A DNA stretch of 64,000 bases from Stenotrophomonas raiganjensis (SeqCode) (GCF_030658505.1 NZ_JAUTXR010000149.1:56524-120523); one strand, 5' to 3'. Shown: positions 7,707 to 16,859, numbered from the stretch's first letter. Translations and numbers: made by a program. The notes: a model not told the origin generated them from the letters alone.

Positions 7707-10334
7707 ATGCTGCCGGCGAGTTCGCTGCTGGACACGCCGGCCGCGTCGCTCAACGACCCGGACTGGGCTGCTGCCGCGCGCCAGGCGCTGCAGCAGGCCG
7801 ACGCGCGCCTTTACCGCCGCTTCGACCAGGGCGACAACATCGAGCGCCTGCTGGCATTGCGTGCACGCGCCGCCGATCATCTGATCCGCCTGGCCTGGCA
7901 GCGCTGCCTGCCGGCCGACAGCGGCCTGTCGCTGTTTGCGGTGGGCGGTTACGGCCGCGGCGAACTGTTCCCGCGTTCGGACATCGACCTGCTGGTGTTC
8001 GGCGACCCGCCCGCACAGCTGGCGCACGAGGCGGCCCTGGCGCGCCTGTTCGCGCTGTTGTGGGACTGCGGGCTGGCGGTCAGCCATGCCGTGCGTTCGG
8101 CGGCGCAGTGCCGCGAGGCGGCCGTCGACCAGACCGTGCTGACCGCGCTGATCGAGGCGCGCCCGATCCTGGCCGATGACACGGCCCGCCGCGCGCTGCG
8201 CGAGGCCATCGACGACCGCGAACTGTGGCCGGCGCGTGCCTTTTTCCTTGCCAAGCTGGAAGAACTGCGCAATCGCCACCAGCGTTTCGGCGACACCGCC
8301 GACAACCTGGAGCCGGACCTGAAGGACGGCCCGGGCGGCCTGCGCGATCTCAATACGCTGGGCTGGATGGCGCTGCGCGCGTTCGGTGTGCGCGACCTGG
8401 AAGCGTTGGTCGGGCTGGGCCATCTCGGTGCCGACGAAGCCGCCGCGTTGAAGCGCGAACGCGCAGTGCTGGCGCGCCTGCGCTTCGGCCTGCACCTGGT
8501 GGCGCGCCGGCCGGAAGAGCGCCTGCGTTTCGATTACCAGAAGACCCTGGCCGCGCGCCTGGGCTTCGAAGACGATGCCGAGAATCTCGGCGTCGAGAAA
8601 ATGATGCAGGGCTTCTACCGCGCCGCACTGGTGGTGCGCCGGATCAGCGACCGCCTGCTGCAGCGCTTCGAGGAACAGTTCGACGGCGAGGCGCAGCCGG
8701 AACCGCTGACTGTGGGCTTTTCGCTGCGCCGCGGTTACCTGGCGGCCAACGATGCAGACTGGCCGCGCGGCGATATCGGCCAGGTGTTTGCACTGTTCTC
8801 CAGCTGGGCCAACAATCCGCAGGTCCGCGGCCTGCACTCGTTGACCGCGCGTGCGCTGGCCGAGTCGCTGCCGCTGCTGCCGGCCTATGGCCAGGCCGAT
8901 AGCGATGCGCGCGAGCATTTCCTGGCCCTGCTGCGTGGCCAGCGTCCGGTCGACACCCTCTCGCGCATGGCGCGGCTGGGCGTGCTCGGGCAATGGATTC
9001 CCGCCTTCGCCCAGGTCAGCGGGCGCATGCAGTTCGACCTGTTCCATGTCTATACGGTGGACCAGCACACGCTGATGGTCCTGCGCAACATCGGCCAGTT
9101 CGCCAGCAGCCGTGCCGACGAGCGCTTCTCGATCGCGCATGAAGTCTGGCCGCGCCTGCGCAAGCCGGAGCTGCTGCTGCTGGCTGGCCTGTTCCATGAC
9201 ATCGCCAAGGGCCGTGGCGGTGACCATTCCGAGCTGGGCGCGGTGGACGCGCGCGCGTTCTGCCAGGCCCATGCACTGAGCGCATCCGACACCGAACTGG
9301 TGGCGTGGCTGGTCGAGCAGCACCTGCGCATGTCGGTGACCGCGCAGAAGCAGGACATCGCCGATCCGGTGGTGATCCATCGCTTCGCCACCCTGGTCGG
9401 CAGCCGCGACCGCCTGGACTACCTGTACCTGCTGACCTGTGCCGACATCGCCGGTACCAGTCCGAAGCTGTGGAATGCATGGAAGGACCGCCTGCTGGCT
9501 GACCTGTACTTCGCCACCCGCCGCGCGCTGCGTGAAGGCCTTGAGCACCCGGTGCCTGCCGCCGAGCGCGTGGCCGAGGCGCGTGACAGCGTGCGCGCGC
9601 TGGTGCGCGAGCAGGGCTACGACGATGCCACCATCGACCGCCAGTTCGCGGTGATGCCGGATGAGGGCTTCATCCGCCTGCGCCCGGAGCAGCTGGCCTG
9701 GCAGGCCGCCGCGCTGGTGCCGGTGAAGCAGGGCCAGGCGCTGGTGAAGGTGCGCCGCATCAGCGTCGACGACCCGGCACTGGAAGTGTTCGTGCATTCA
9801 CCGGACCGCGACGGCCTGTTCGCCGCCATCGTGATGACCCTGGACCGCAAGGGCTACGGCATCCATCGCGCGCGCGTGCTGGATGGTCCGGCCGACACCA
9901 TTTTCGATACCTTCGAAGTGAACCCGGCCGACAGTTTTGCCGACGGCAGCAGCGCCAACCTGGAGGCCGCGCTGCGCGAAGCACTCGGTGGCGACCTGAC
10001 ACGCCTGCGGCCGTCGCGCCGGGTGGTGCCACGGCAGCTGCGCCATTTCCGTTTCGCCCCCCGCATCGAGTTCCGCGATGAACCCGGCGCGACCCGTTTT
10101 GCCCTGGTCGCACCTGACCGCCCCGGCCTGCTGGCCGACGTGGCGTTCGTGCTGCGCAACCAGGGCCTGCGCGTGCATGATGCGCGCATTGCCACGTTCG
10201 GCGAACGCGCCGAAGACACCTTCGTGATCAGTGACGAACACGACCTCCCCCTGACTGAACCCGCCCGGCAGCAGCTGCATGATGCGATGCTGGCCTGCCT
10301 GGACCCTGATCGAAACGCCGGAGACCCCGCCTGA
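7707..10334 (+). CDS. glnD: bifunctional uridylyltransferase/uridylyl-removing enzyme GlnD
   Basis: Senses glutamine and adds or removes UMP on the PII proteins, thereby controlling nitrogen metabolism. The 875-residue protein has the standard order: nucleotidyltransferase domain with [17 protein letters not shown] (about residues 80-96, Asp92 and Asp94), a helical GlnE-like segment with [12 protein letters not shown], an HD domain with [18 protein letters not shown] near residue 495 that removes UMP, and two C-terminal ACT domains (about 690-760 and 800-870) that bind glutamine. The ATG at 7707 follows a GAGG site inside the end of map; the frame extends back into map but that part is out of phase with any homology. 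Its stop overlaps the dapD start by one base. Confidence 0.96.
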   Translation: MLPASSLLDTPAASLNDPDWAAAARQALQQADARLYRRFDQGDNIERLLALRARAADHLIRLAWQRCLPADSGLSLFAVGGYGRGELFPRSDIDLLVFGDPPAQLAHEAALARLFALLWDCGLAVSHAVRSAAQCREAAVDQTVLTALIEARPILADDTARRALREAIDDRELWPARAFFLAKLEELRNRHQRFGDTADNLEPDLKDGPGGLRDLNTLGWMALRAFGVRDLEALVGLGHLGADEAAALKRERAVLARLRFGLHLVARRPEERLRFDYQKTLAARLGFEDDAENLGVEKMMQGFYRAALVVRRISDRLLQRFEEQFDGEAQPEPLTVGFSLRRGYLAANDADWPRGDIGQVFALFSSWANNPQVRGLHSLTARALAESLPLLPAYGQADSDAREHFLALLRGQRPVDTLSRMARLGVLGQWIPAFAQVSGRMQFDLFHVYTVDQHTLMVLRNIGQFASSRADERFSIAHEVWPRLRKPELLLLAGLFHDIAKGRGGDHSELGAVDARAFCQAHALSASDTELVAWLVEQHLRMSVTAQKQDIADPVVIHRFATLVGSRDRLDYLYLLTCADIAGTSPKLWNAWKDRLLADLYFATRRALREGLEHPVPAAERVAEARDSVRALVREQGYDDATIDRQFAVMPDEGFIRLRPEQLAWQAAALVPVKQGQALVKVRRISVDDPALEVFVHSPDRDGLFAAIVMTLDRKGYGIHRARVLDGPADTIFDTFEVNPADSFADGSSANLEAALREALGGDLTRLRPSRRVVPRQLRHFRFAPRIEFRDEPGATRFALVAPDRPGLLADVAFVLRNQGLRVHDARIATFGERAEDTFVISDEHDLPLTEPARQQLHDAMLACLDPDRNAGDPA

Positions 10335-11422
10335 TGGCCACCAAGCCTGCTAAGAAGACTGCTGCCACCGCCAAGAGCGCAGCGGCCAAGAAAGCTCCAC
10401 AACAGCCGAAGGCTGGTCAGATTGCCGCCGTGCCGGCCGCGAAGAAGGCGGCCGCGCCGAAGAAAGCCGCTGCGGTGAAGGCGCCGGCGAAGAAGGTGGC
10501 GGCAGCGAAGAAGGCCCCGGCCAAGAGTGCAGAAGCCGCACGCGCCGAAACCATCGCCCGCAAGTCGCTGCGCAAGCCGGCCGCGCCGGGCGTGGAAGAA
10601 CTGAAGTTCGGCATTGAAAGCGCCTTCGAACGCCGCGCCACGCTGACCCTGCATGAACTGGAAGGCTCGACCAGGCCGCTGGTCAACCGCGTGATCGATG
10701 GCCTGGAAAGTGGCGAATTCCGCGTCGCCGAGCCGGATGGCCACGGTGGCTGGAAGGTCAACGAGTGGCTGAAGAAGGCGGTGCTGCTGTACTTCCGCGT
10801 CAACGACATGGCCGTGGTCGACGCGCGTCCGGCGCCGTTCTGGGACAAGGTCGAATCGCGGTTCGCGGGGTACGACGAAGCGAAGTTCCGCCGTGGCGGC
10901 GTGCGCGTGGTGCCGGGCGCGATTGCCCGCCGCGGTACGTACTTCGGCAAGGACGTGGTGCTGATGCCGAGCTTCACCAATATCGGCGCTTACGTGGGCG
11001 AAGGCACCATGGTCGATACCTGGGCCACGGTGGGCTCCTGCGCGCAGATCGGCCAGCACTGCCACCTGTCCGGTGGTGCCGGTATCGGTGGCGTGCTGGA
11101 ACCGCTGCAGGCCAGCCCGACGATCATTGAAGACCACTGCTTCATCGGTGCACGTTCGGAAGTGGTGGAAGGCGTGGTGGTCGGCCACCACAGCGTGATC
11201 GGCATGGGCGTGTTCCTCAGCCAGAGCACCCGCATCTACAACCGCGCCACTGGCGAGATCAGCTACGGCTACATTCCGCCGTACAGCGTGGTGGTGTCCG
11301 GTTCGCTGCCGAGCAAGGACGGCACCCACTCGCTGTACTGTGCGGTGATCGTCAAGCAGGTCGATGCCAAGACCCGCAGCAAGACCAGCGTCAACGACCT
11401 GCTGCGCGGCCTGGCCGACTGA
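10334..11422 (+). CDS. dapD: tetrahydrodipicolinate N-succinyltransferase with Lys/Ala-rich N-terminal tail
   Basis: Succinylates tetrahydrodipicolinate in the succinylase branch of lysine/diaminopimelate synthesis. Residues from about 88 on match DapD along its full usual length (about 274): [27 protein letters not shown], the left-handed beta-helix core [36 protein letters not shown] and the C-terminal [22 protein letters not shown]. In front lies an 85-residue tail almost wholly Lys, Ala and Pro (PAKK, AAKK repeats) like the tail of histone H1 or bacterial H1-like proteins. The ATG overlaps the glnD stop. A GTG at 10592 (GVEELKFG) would give a normal-length enzyme, but the tail keeps perfect coding character and I keep the long form. 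Confidence 0.93.
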   Translation: MATKPAKKTAATAKSAAAKKAPQQPKAGQIAAVPAAKKAAAPKKAAAVKAPAKKVAAAKKAPAKSAEAARAETIARKSLRKPAAPGVEELKFGIESAFERRATLTLHELEGSTRPLVNRVIDGLESGEFRVAEPDGHGGWKVNEWLKKAVLLYFRVNDMAVVDARPAPFWDKVESRFAGYDEAKFRRGGVRVVPGAIARRGTYFGKDVVLMPSFTNIGAYVGEGTMVDTWATVGSCAQIGQHCHLSGGAGIGGVLEPLQASPTIIEDHCFIGARSEVVEGVVVGHHSVIGMGVFLSQSTRIYNRATGEISYGYIPPYSVVVSGSLPSKDGTHSLYCAVIVKQVDAKTRSKTSVNDLLRGLAD

Positions 11423-11424
11423 AG

Positions 11425-12291
11425 GTGACTGCGCCGGAGGACCTGGCGCAGTCCGCGATCTACCGGCATCCGTCCGATACGTTGTTCGGGCGGATGCTGC
11501 CGCGCCTGCTGCACGCCCCCCGCTGGACCCGGTTGCGCCGGGCGCTGTCGCGGCGCTGGCCGATGCCGGCGCTGGTCAGTGATGTGCGCGACGTGGTCTA
11601 CGTGAGCTGGTGGGTCGATGTGCGCCATGCGCCGCCACCGCCACCGGGCCACCACTACGTGGTCCATGCCGGACGCACGCCTTACACCCTCCTGAGCTAC
11701 CGTCATGGCCACTTCGGGCCAGCGTTGGCCGGGCCGCTGCGTTCCCTCATGCCGTCTCCTGCGCAGAGCAACTGGCGCTGGTACCTGCGTCGTGACGACG
11801 ACCCGGACGGGACGCCGGTGGTGCTGTTCGACCGCAACGTGATGGATCAGTTGGCTTTCGTAGCCGGTGCGCGCGCCTTCAGCGATGCCATGCAGCCCCA
11901 CCTGTCCACATGCTTCGAGCACGTGGTGCGCGCCGATGGCGGTGGTCACACCCTGGTCAAAGGCGGGCAGGGCAGTGCACCGGAGCTGCGCCTGCAGTGG
12001 CGGGCTGCCGCCGACTGGGAGGATGCCGCATGGGCGGCGGCCTTCGATGGTCATCAGGCCCCGTTGCGCTTCCTGACCTGCCAGGACGAGGTCATTGCGC
12101 GCACCTGTGACCGGCGCTGGGCCAGCACCCGCATCGCGCTGCCGGTGGACGTCGGCAGCCTGCAGCCGCTGCAGCTGGAGGGCAAGCTGCATTGCCCGCG
12201 CCTGCAGGCGATGGGCGTGGCGTTGCACGAGGGACTGGCCTTCCGCCTGCCACGGGTGCCGTTCCGGGTCGTGTCCGAGCGCCTGTTGTGA
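11425..12291 (+). CDS. conserved hypothetical protein
   Basis: A 288-residue protein I do not recognise. It starts at GTG 11425, two bases after dapD, and so belongs to the same transcript. It has no signal peptide or membrane segment; it is rich in Arg, His, Trp and Pro, with a PPPPPGHHY stretch near residue 73, a YTLLSYRHGHFGP block near 89 and one or more Cys late in the chain. Its position between dapD and dapE may be passive. I see weak general resemblance to DUF2071-type proteins but not enough to assign it. Confidence 0.7.
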   Translation: MTAPEDLAQSAIYRHPSDTLFGRMLPRLLHAPRWTRLRRALSRRWPMPALVSDVRDVVYVSWWVDVRHAPPPPPGHHYVVHAGRTPYTLLSYRHGHFGPALAGPLRSLMPSPAQSNWRWYLRRDDDPDGTPVVLFDRNVMDQLAFVAGARAFSDAMQPHLSTCFEHVVRADGGGHTLVKGGQGSAPELRLQWRAAADWEDAAWAAAFDGHQAPLRFLTCQDEVIARTCDRRWASTRIALPVDVGSLQPLQLEGKLHCPRLQAMGVALHEGLAFRLPRVPFRVVSERLL

Positions 12292-12322
12292 GATTCTGGC
12301 CCTCTGTTTTCCAGCATCACAG

Positions 12323-12694
12323 ATGGCCATGAGCACCACTGTCTACGGTTTGAAGAACTGCGATACCTGCAAGAAGGCGACCAAGTGGCTGGACCGCTTC
12401 GGCGTGCCGTACACCTTCGTCGACTACCGCGACAACAAGCCGAGCCCGGAAACACTGTTGGCATGGGCCGAGCAGCTGGGTGGCCTGGCCGCGATGGTGA
12501 ACAAGTCGTCCACCACCTGGCGGCAGCTGCCGGACAACCGCAAGGCTGCCGACTCCGACGCCGAATGGAAGCTGCTGCTGCGCGAGTACCCGCAGCTGAT
12601 CAAGCGTCCGCTGGTGGTCACGGCCGACGGCAAGGCCAGCCAGGGTTTCAGTGACAATGGCTTCAAGGCGCGCTTCGGCGTGGGCGACGCATGA
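12323..12694 (+). CDS. ArsC/Spx-family reductase-like protein YffB
   Basis: A 123-residue thioredoxin-fold protein of the ArsC family. The N-terminus gives [18 protein letters not shown], i.e. the C-x2-C (Cys-Asp-Thr-Cys) of the YffB branch, followed by [11 protein letters not shown] and the RPLVV block near residue 95 that in ArsC holds the cis-Pro region. Function in the cell is unproven for YffB; the arsenate reductase name is family inheritance. Placement directly before dapE, with an ATGA overlap, repeats the yffB-dapE neighbourhood of E. coli. ATG codons at 12323 and 12329 are both possible starts. Confidence 0.85.
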   Translation: MAMSTTVYGLKNCDTCKKATKWLDRFGVPYTFVDYRDNKPSPETLLAWAEQLGGLAAMVNKSSTTWRQLPDNRKAADSDAEWKLLLREYPQLIKRPLVVTADGKASQGFSDNGFKARFGVGDA

Positions 12695-13818
12695 GTGCCG
12701 TCCTCGACCTGGCCTGCGACCTGATCGCGCGGCCCTCGGTGGCCCCGGACGATGCCGGCTGCCAGGCACTGCTGGCGGCGCGGTTGAAGCAGGCGGGGTT
12801 CCACTGCGATCACCTGCGCCTGGGTGAGGTCGACAATCTGTGGGCGACCCACGGCACCGGTGCGCCGGTGCTGGTCCTGCTTGGCCACACCGATGTGGTG
12901 CCGCCCGGCCCGCGCGAGGCCTGGGCCAGCGACCCGTTCACGCCGCAGATCCGCGACGGTGTGCTGTACGGGCGTGGCGCCGCCGACATGAAGGGCAGTG
13001 TTGCCGCGTTCGTGGTCGCCGCCGAGCAGTTCGTCGCCGCACACCCTGACCACCCGGGCACGCTGGCGGTGCTGTTGACCAGCGACGAGGAAGGCGACGC
13101 CATCGATGGCGTGCGCCACGTTGCACGCCTGTTCGCCGCGCGCGGCCAGCGCATCGACTGGTGCATCACCGGTGAGCCGTCATCGACGGCGACGCTGGGT
13201 GACCTGCTGCGCGTCGGTCGCCGTGGCAGCCTGTCGGCCAAGCTGCACGTGCAGGGCGTACAGGGGCATGTGGCGTACCCGGAGAAAGCGCGCAATCCGA
13301 TCCACCAGGCGGCGCCTGCGCTGGCCGAGCTGAGCGCGCGACGCTGGGACGACGGCTACGAGAGCTTCCCGCCGACCAGCCTGCAGGTCTCCAACATCCA
13401 TGCAGGCACCGGCGCCAACAACGTGATTCCCGGCGAACTCGAAGTGGATTTCAACATCAGGTACAACCCGCACTGGGATGCACCGGGGCTGGAGGCGGAG
13501 ATCACCACGCTGCTGGACCGGCACGGCCTGCAGTACACGCTGAAGTGGCATCGCAGCGGCGAGCCGTTCTACACCCCGGAAGGCACGCTGCGCGCCACCG
13601 CGCGTGCGGTGCTGGCCGAGCACATCGGCCGCGCGCCGGAAGAGAGCACCGGGGGCGGTACCTCCGATGCGCGCTTCATCGCGCCGCTGGGCGCGCAGTG
13701 CATCGAAGTGGGCCCGGTCAACGCCAGCATCCACCAGGTGGACGAGAACGTGCGCGTGGACGAGCTGGAAGCACTGCCGGGCCTGTACCAGCGGCTGGTG
13801 GAGCGGCTGCTGGTGTGA
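12691..13818 (+). CDS. dapE: succinyl-diaminopimelate desuccinylase
   Basis: Hydrolyses N-succinyl-LL-diaminopimelate to LL-diaminopimelate, two steps after DapD. The 375-residue M20 metallopeptidase has His66 and Asp68 ([11 protein letters not shown]), metal-bridging Asp99 (GRGAADMKG), the catalytic Glu pair 133-134 (LTSDEEGDA), and the dimerisation domain with [14 protein letters not shown] and [19 protein letters not shown]. The late [11 protein letters not shown] and [14 protein letters not shown] blocks complete the active site. Length matches the family exactly. Start by ATGA overlap with the preceding gene. With dapD upstream this is a lysine/peptidoglycan precursor operon. Confidence 0.97.
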   Translation: MSAVLDLACDLIARPSVAPDDAGCQALLAARLKQAGFHCDHLRLGEVDNLWATHGTGAPVLVLLGHTDVVPPGPREAWASDPFTPQIRDGVLYGRGAADMKGSVAAFVVAAEQFVAAHPDHPGTLAVLLTSDEEGDAIDGVRHVARLFAARGQRIDWCITGEPSSTATLGDLLRVGRRGSLSAKLHVQGVQGHVAYPEKARNPIHQAAPALAELSARRWDDGYESFPPTSLQVSNIHAGTGANNVIPGELEVDFNIRYNPHWDAPGLEAEITTLLDRHGLQYTLKWHRSGEPFYTPEGTLRATARAVLAEHIGRAPEESTGGGTSDARFIAPLGAQCIEVGPVNASIHQVDENVRVDELEALPGLYQRLVERLLV

Positions 13819-13833
13819 GCCTGCGACGGTGGT

Positions 13834-13944
13834 TGCCGACCGTTGGTCGGCACGCTCCCCCCGCCGGAGCTACATCCCTGTAGAGCCGAGCCATGCTCGG
13901 CTGATGTCTACCGGCAGAAGCAGCCGAGCATGGCTCGGCTCTAC
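13834..13944. repeat. SMAG inverted pair after dapE
   Basis: A GCCGACC/GGTCGGC hairpin (13835-13854) is followed by an inverted SMAG dimer: GTAGAGCCGAGCCATGCTCGG begins at 13880 and its reverse complement ends in CTAC at 13944. It lies between convergent genes. The GTAG of the right arm puts a second TAG directly behind the TAG stop of the Sel1 lipoprotein gene. Confidence 0.85.
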
Positions 13945-14822
13945 TATTCCGAAAAAAGGAAGAACGGCGGCTTGATCGCTTTTTCCCAGTAACTCGGCGC
14001 CGCCATGTAGAAGCGCTGCGCTTCGGCCTTCGCGAACCAGCCGGCCGCCGCCCCGGTGTCCTTCTCCACGCCGGGCGCACTCTGGCCCAACAGCAGCCCG
14101 GCAAAGTACTGGCCAAACACATTGCCCTGCTCCCCGGCACGCTGGTACAGCTGCAGCGCACGCGCCGGATCGCGCGGCAGCCCCATGCCTTTCTCCAGCA
14201 GCGCACCCAGGTCCACCTGCGCTTCGGCATCGCCACGCGCGGCGCGACGCTGGATCTGCGCAACCAGAGGATGCACGGTGTCACCCTGTGCGGCCACCGC
14301 ATCCGGCAATCGCGATGAACGGCTTGGATAGCGCTGGTAGATCATCGCGCGCAGGTCCCAGCGCAGTGCCTGCTGTGCGTCGCCCTGCTGGCGATAGGCA
14401 GCGGCCAGTTCATGGAACGCGTAGGGATTGCCGTGGTTTGCCGCGTCCAGGTAGGCGCGCTCGCCGCGTCGCCACGAAGCACGCAGCACCGGTGCAGGAT
14501 CGATGCGGGGGCTGTCGGCATGCCGCAGCGTGCCGGAAATCCAGATCCGGCCCAGTGCTTCTTCCGCCTTGGTGTTGTGGAAGGTCCAGGGGGTGATCGC
14601 TGCGGCACGCTCGTAGTAGGCGATGGCACGCGGATCGTTGAAGCGCTCGAAGGTCTCTGCGGTATCCCAGGCACCGTCAAAGCTGCCATCGTTCCCGCGT
14701 TGCTCCAGGGCCTGCAGCTGTGCCGGTGGCAGCCTGGAGGGCGGGGGCAGGGTCTGGCAGGCCGCCAGGCCCAGGCAGAGCAGGGCGGCCACGGCCACGG
14801 TGCATCCATTGCGGTGTTGCAT
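13944..14822 (-). CDS. Sel1-repeat lipoprotein
   Basis: A 292-residue predicted lipoprotein: a signal peptide ends in the lipobox LGLAAC, with Cys about residue 22. The body is a helical repeat protein; clear Sel1-like repeats are seen as GDAEAQVDLGALLEKGMGLPRDPARALQ and the following GNVFGQYFAGLLLGQ, with looser TPR-like units before (PRAIAYYERAAAIT; NPYAFHELAAAYRQQGDAQQALRW). Such proteins are usually protein-protein scaffolds in the periplasm; no partner is evident here. I start at ATG 14822, which begins the signal peptide; a GTG three codons upstream (14831) is also possible. It is transcribed away from the asnB leader. Confidence 0.8.
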   Translation of the reverse strand: MQHRNGCTVAVAALLCLGLAACQTLPPPSRLPPAQLQALEQRGNDGSFDGAWDTAETFERFNDPRAIAYYERAAAITPWTFHNTKAEEALGRIWISGTLRHADSPRIDPAPVLRASWRRGERAYLDAANHGNPYAFHELAAAYRQQGDAQQALRWDLRAMIYQRYPSRSSRLPDAVAAQGDTVHPLVAQIQRRAARGDAEAQVDLGALLEKGMGLPRDPARALQLYQRAGEQGNVFGQYFAGLLLGQSAPGVEKDTGAAAGWFAKAEAQRFYMAAPSYWEKAIKPPFFLFSE

Positions 14823-14883
14823 TCCTGCCACACGGTTCAGGGCGGGCCATTATGCGCTCCAGGCGTGGTTGCCGACGCAACTG

Positions 14884-14912
14884 TTGCGCCGCGCCGGAAA
14901 CCGGGGTAGGGT
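14884..14912 (+). promoter_or_regulatory. predicted promoter of the asnB leader
   Basis: A -35-like TTGCGC (14884-14889) and a -10-like TAGGGT (14907-14912) are 17 nt apart. The expected start of transcription, 6-8 nt after the -10, falls at 14918-14920, on or next to the A of the leader-peptide ATG. If right, the leader peptide is read from a leaderless or nearly leaderless RNA. Confidence 0.45.
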
Positions 14913-14919
14913 CGATGCC

Positions 14920-15021
14920 ATGTCGATCCGCTTGGCCACCGCCGTCAATAACAACAACCGCAATAATCTGCGCGCGAACAATCGTGCGCGGCCGATGCGG
15001 GACTGCGCCCTGGGTAGATAG
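14920..15021 (+). CDS. Asn-rich leader peptide of asnB
   Basis: A 33-codon open frame from ATG 14920 to TAG 15019-15021. Eight of the residues are Asn, clustered in codons 10-13, 15-16 and 20-21, with both AAU and AAC used; there is no other amino-acid cluster except the Arg residues between. The frame stops 29 nt before a terminator hairpin and 140 nt before asparagine synthetase. This is the arrangement of ribosome-mediated attenuation peptides such as those of trp, his and leu operons: ribosome stalling at Asn codons when Asn-tRNA is short would report the need for the downstream enzyme. The peptide itself probably has no function. Confidence 0.8.
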   Translation: MSIRLATAVNNNNRNNLRANNRARPMRDCALGR

Positions 15022-15095
15022 ACAGCAACACACGCCCGGACACCAGAAAACCCGCATCGGCCGATGCGGGTTTTTTTTGTGCCCGGGCGCAGTCC
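14971..15095 (+). promoter_or_regulatory. transcription attenuator controlling asnB
   Basis: Mutually exclusive RNA pairings are visible. Segment 2 (14990-15001, GGCCGATGCGGG) is perfectly complementary over 12 nt to segment 3 (15051-15062), the antiterminator. Segment 3 also pairs with segment 4 (15059-15070), which gives the terminator. A short hairpin (14971-14975 with 14986-14990) holding Asn codons 20-21 in its loop could act as segment 1:2. A further 11-nt complementarity joins 15000-15010 to 15085-15095, beyond the terminator. Ribosome stalling at the first Asn cluster would leave segment 2 free to capture segment 3 and let RNA polymerase reach asnB. Confidence 0.75.
15047..15078 (+). 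terminator. intrinsic terminator of the asnB attenuator
   Basis: CCCGCATC (15051-15058) pairs with GATGCGGG (15063-15070) around a GGCC turn, flanked by AAAA on the left and eight T residues on the right (15071-15078). It stands between the leader peptide and asnB, so it must be bypassed for asnB expression. Confidence 0.9.
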
Positions 15096-15161
15096 TTCCC
15101 GGGCCTGGATGGCCGGTCGAACACCCCTCCCTCAGTGAATCCCCCAAACAGGAGCTCTGCC

Positions 15162-16853
15162 ATGTGTTCGATCTTCGGAATCTTCGGCCTGCAGGCCGGT
15201 GACGATCTTCCCGCTCTGCGTCGCCACGCGCTGGAACTGTCGCAGCGCCAGCGCCACCGTGGGCCCGACTGGAGTGGCGTATACCTCGACGAAGGTGCGT
15301 TGCTGGTCCACGAGCGGCTGGCCATCGTCGACCCGGCCGGTGGTTCGCAGCCGCTGCTGTCGGCCGATGGCCAGCTGGCGCTGGCGGTCAACGGCGAGAT
15401 CTACAACCACCAGCAACTGAAGGCCGCGCTGACCACCGCCTACGGCTTCCAGACCGGTTCGGACTGTGAAGTGATCAACGCGCTGTACCGCCAGGGCGGA
15501 TCGCCGGCGCAGTGGCTGGAGCGGCTCAACGGCATCTTCGCCTTCGCCCTGTGGGATCGTGCTGCCGGCCGCGTGCTGGTGGCACGCGACCCGGTTGGCG
15601 TGGTTCCGCTGTACTGGGGACATGACGCGCAGGGGCGCCTGCGCGTGGCGTCGGAAATGAAGGCGCTGGTCGACACCTGTGCCGATGTCGCGCAGTTCCC
15701 GCCGGGCCACTATTTCGACAGTGAAAGCGGCGAGTTGGTGCGCTACTACCAGCAGCCGTGGCGCGACTATGCCGACGTGCAGGGCCGCCAGGCCAATCTG
15801 GCTGAGCTTCGCCAAGCCTTTGAACATGCGGTGGAACGCCAGCTGATGAGCGACGTGCCGTACGGCGTGCTGCTGTCCGGTGGCCTGGATTCATCGCTGG
15901 TGGCCGCAGTGGCTGCTCGCTACGCGCGGCGCCGCATCGAGGACGGTGGCCAGACCGAAGCCTGGTGGCCGCGGTTGCACTCGTTCGCGATCGGGCTGAA
16001 GGGATCGCCCGATCTGGCCGCTGCCGCGGTTGCTGCCGAAGCGCTGGGTACTGTGCACCACGGGTTCGAATACACCTTCGAAGAAGGCCTGGACGTGCTG
16101 CCGGAAGTGATCCGCCACATCGAAACCTACGACGTCACCACCATCCGCGCGTCGACGCCGATGTTCCTGCTGGCGCGGCGGATCAAGGCGATGGGCGTGA
16201 AGATGGTGCTGTCCGGCGAAGGCAGCGACGAGATCTTCGGTGGCTACCTGTACTTCCATAAAGCGCCGGATGCGCGTGAATTCCACGATGAGCTGGTGCG
16301 CAAGCTCGACGCGCTGCACAACTACGACTGCCTGCGTGCCAACAAGGCGATGATGGCCTGGGGCGTGGAGCCGCGCGTACCGTTCCTTGATCGCGAATTC
16401 CTTGATGTGGCGATGTGCTTCGATGCCGCGCACAAGATGGTCGGTGCAGGCTTCGGTGGCCGCCGCATCGAGAAGGCAGTGCTGCGCGAGGCGTTCGACG
16501 GCTACCTGCCGGACAGCATCCTGTGGCGGCAGAAGGAACAGTTCAGCGACGGCGTCGGCTATGGCTGGATCGATGGGTTGAAGGCACATGCCGAAGCGCA
16601 GGTCAGTGACCGCGTACTGGCGGCCGCCGACAAGCGCTTCCCGCACAACCCGCCGCAGACCAAGGAGGCCTACTACTACCGTCACCTGTTCGAGCAGTTC
16701 TTCCCGAGCCGTGCGGCCGCCGAGACCGTGCCGGGCGGCAAGTCCATCGCCTGCTCGTCGCCGGCGGCCATTGCCTGGGACGCCAGCTTCGCGGCGGCGG
16801 CCGACCCTTCCGGACGCGCGATCGCCGGCGTGCACGAACAAGCCCTGGCGTAA
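15162..16853 (+). CDS. asnB: asparagine synthase B (glutamine-hydrolysing)
   Basis: Makes asparagine from aspartate, ATP and glutamine. The 563-residue protein has the catalytic N-terminal Cys2 (MCSIFGIFGL) and Ntn-type glutaminase features (RGPDWSG, HERLAIVDP, NGEIYNH), about residues 2-190, then the synthetase domain with the pyrophosphate-binding SGGLDSSLVAA near residue 239, and GEGSDEIFGGYLYFHKAP and RVPFLDREFL further on. Length agrees with E. coli AsnB (554). The ATG at 15162 has GGAG at 15151-15154. It sits 84 nt behind the attenuator terminator and is the only gene obviously under its control. A GTAG palindrome pair follows the stop. Confidence 0.96.
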   Translation: MCSIFGIFGLQAGDDLPALRRHALELSQRQRHRGPDWSGVYLDEGALLVHERLAIVDPAGGSQPLLSADGQLALAVNGEIYNHQQLKAALTTAYGFQTGSDCEVINALYRQGGSPAQWLERLNGIFAFALWDRAAGRVLVARDPVGVVPLYWGHDAQGRLRVASEMKALVDTCADVAQFPPGHYFDSESGELVRYYQQPWRDYADVQGRQANLAELRQAFEHAVERQLMSDVPYGVLLSGGLDSSLVAAVAARYARRRIEDGGQTEAWWPRLHSFAIGLKGSPDLAAAAVAAEALGTVHHGFEYTFEEGLDVLPEVIRHIETYDVTTIRASTPMFLLARRIKAMGVKMVLSGEGSDEIFGGYLYFHKAPDAREFHDELVRKLDALHNYDCLRANKAMMAWGVEPRVPFLDREFLDVAMCFDAAHKMVGAGFGGRRIEKAVLREAFDGYLPDSILWRQKEQFSDGVGYGWIDGLKAHAEAQVSDRVLAAADKRFPHNPPQTKEAYYYRHLFEQFFPSRAAAETVPGGKSIACSSPAAIAWDASFAAAADPSGRAIAGVHEQALA

Positions 16854-16859
16854 TGCTTC

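Noticed and set aside
7563-9797. 744-codon open frame on the minus strand
   Set aside because: Antisense shadow of glnD, which has full-length homology on the other strand.
9854-11329. 491-codon open frame on the minus strand
   Set aside because: Antisense shadow across the glnD end and dapD.
14915-14960. alternative ATG at 14915 for the leader peptide
   Set aside because: It is in another frame that lacks the Asn run and has no ribosome-binding advantage.
15051-15078. simple end-of-gene terminator for the lipoprotein or an upstream plus-strand gene
   Set aside because: No plus-strand gene other than the Asn leader frame precedes it, and its left arm pairs perfectly with a segment of that frame, so attenuation explains it better.
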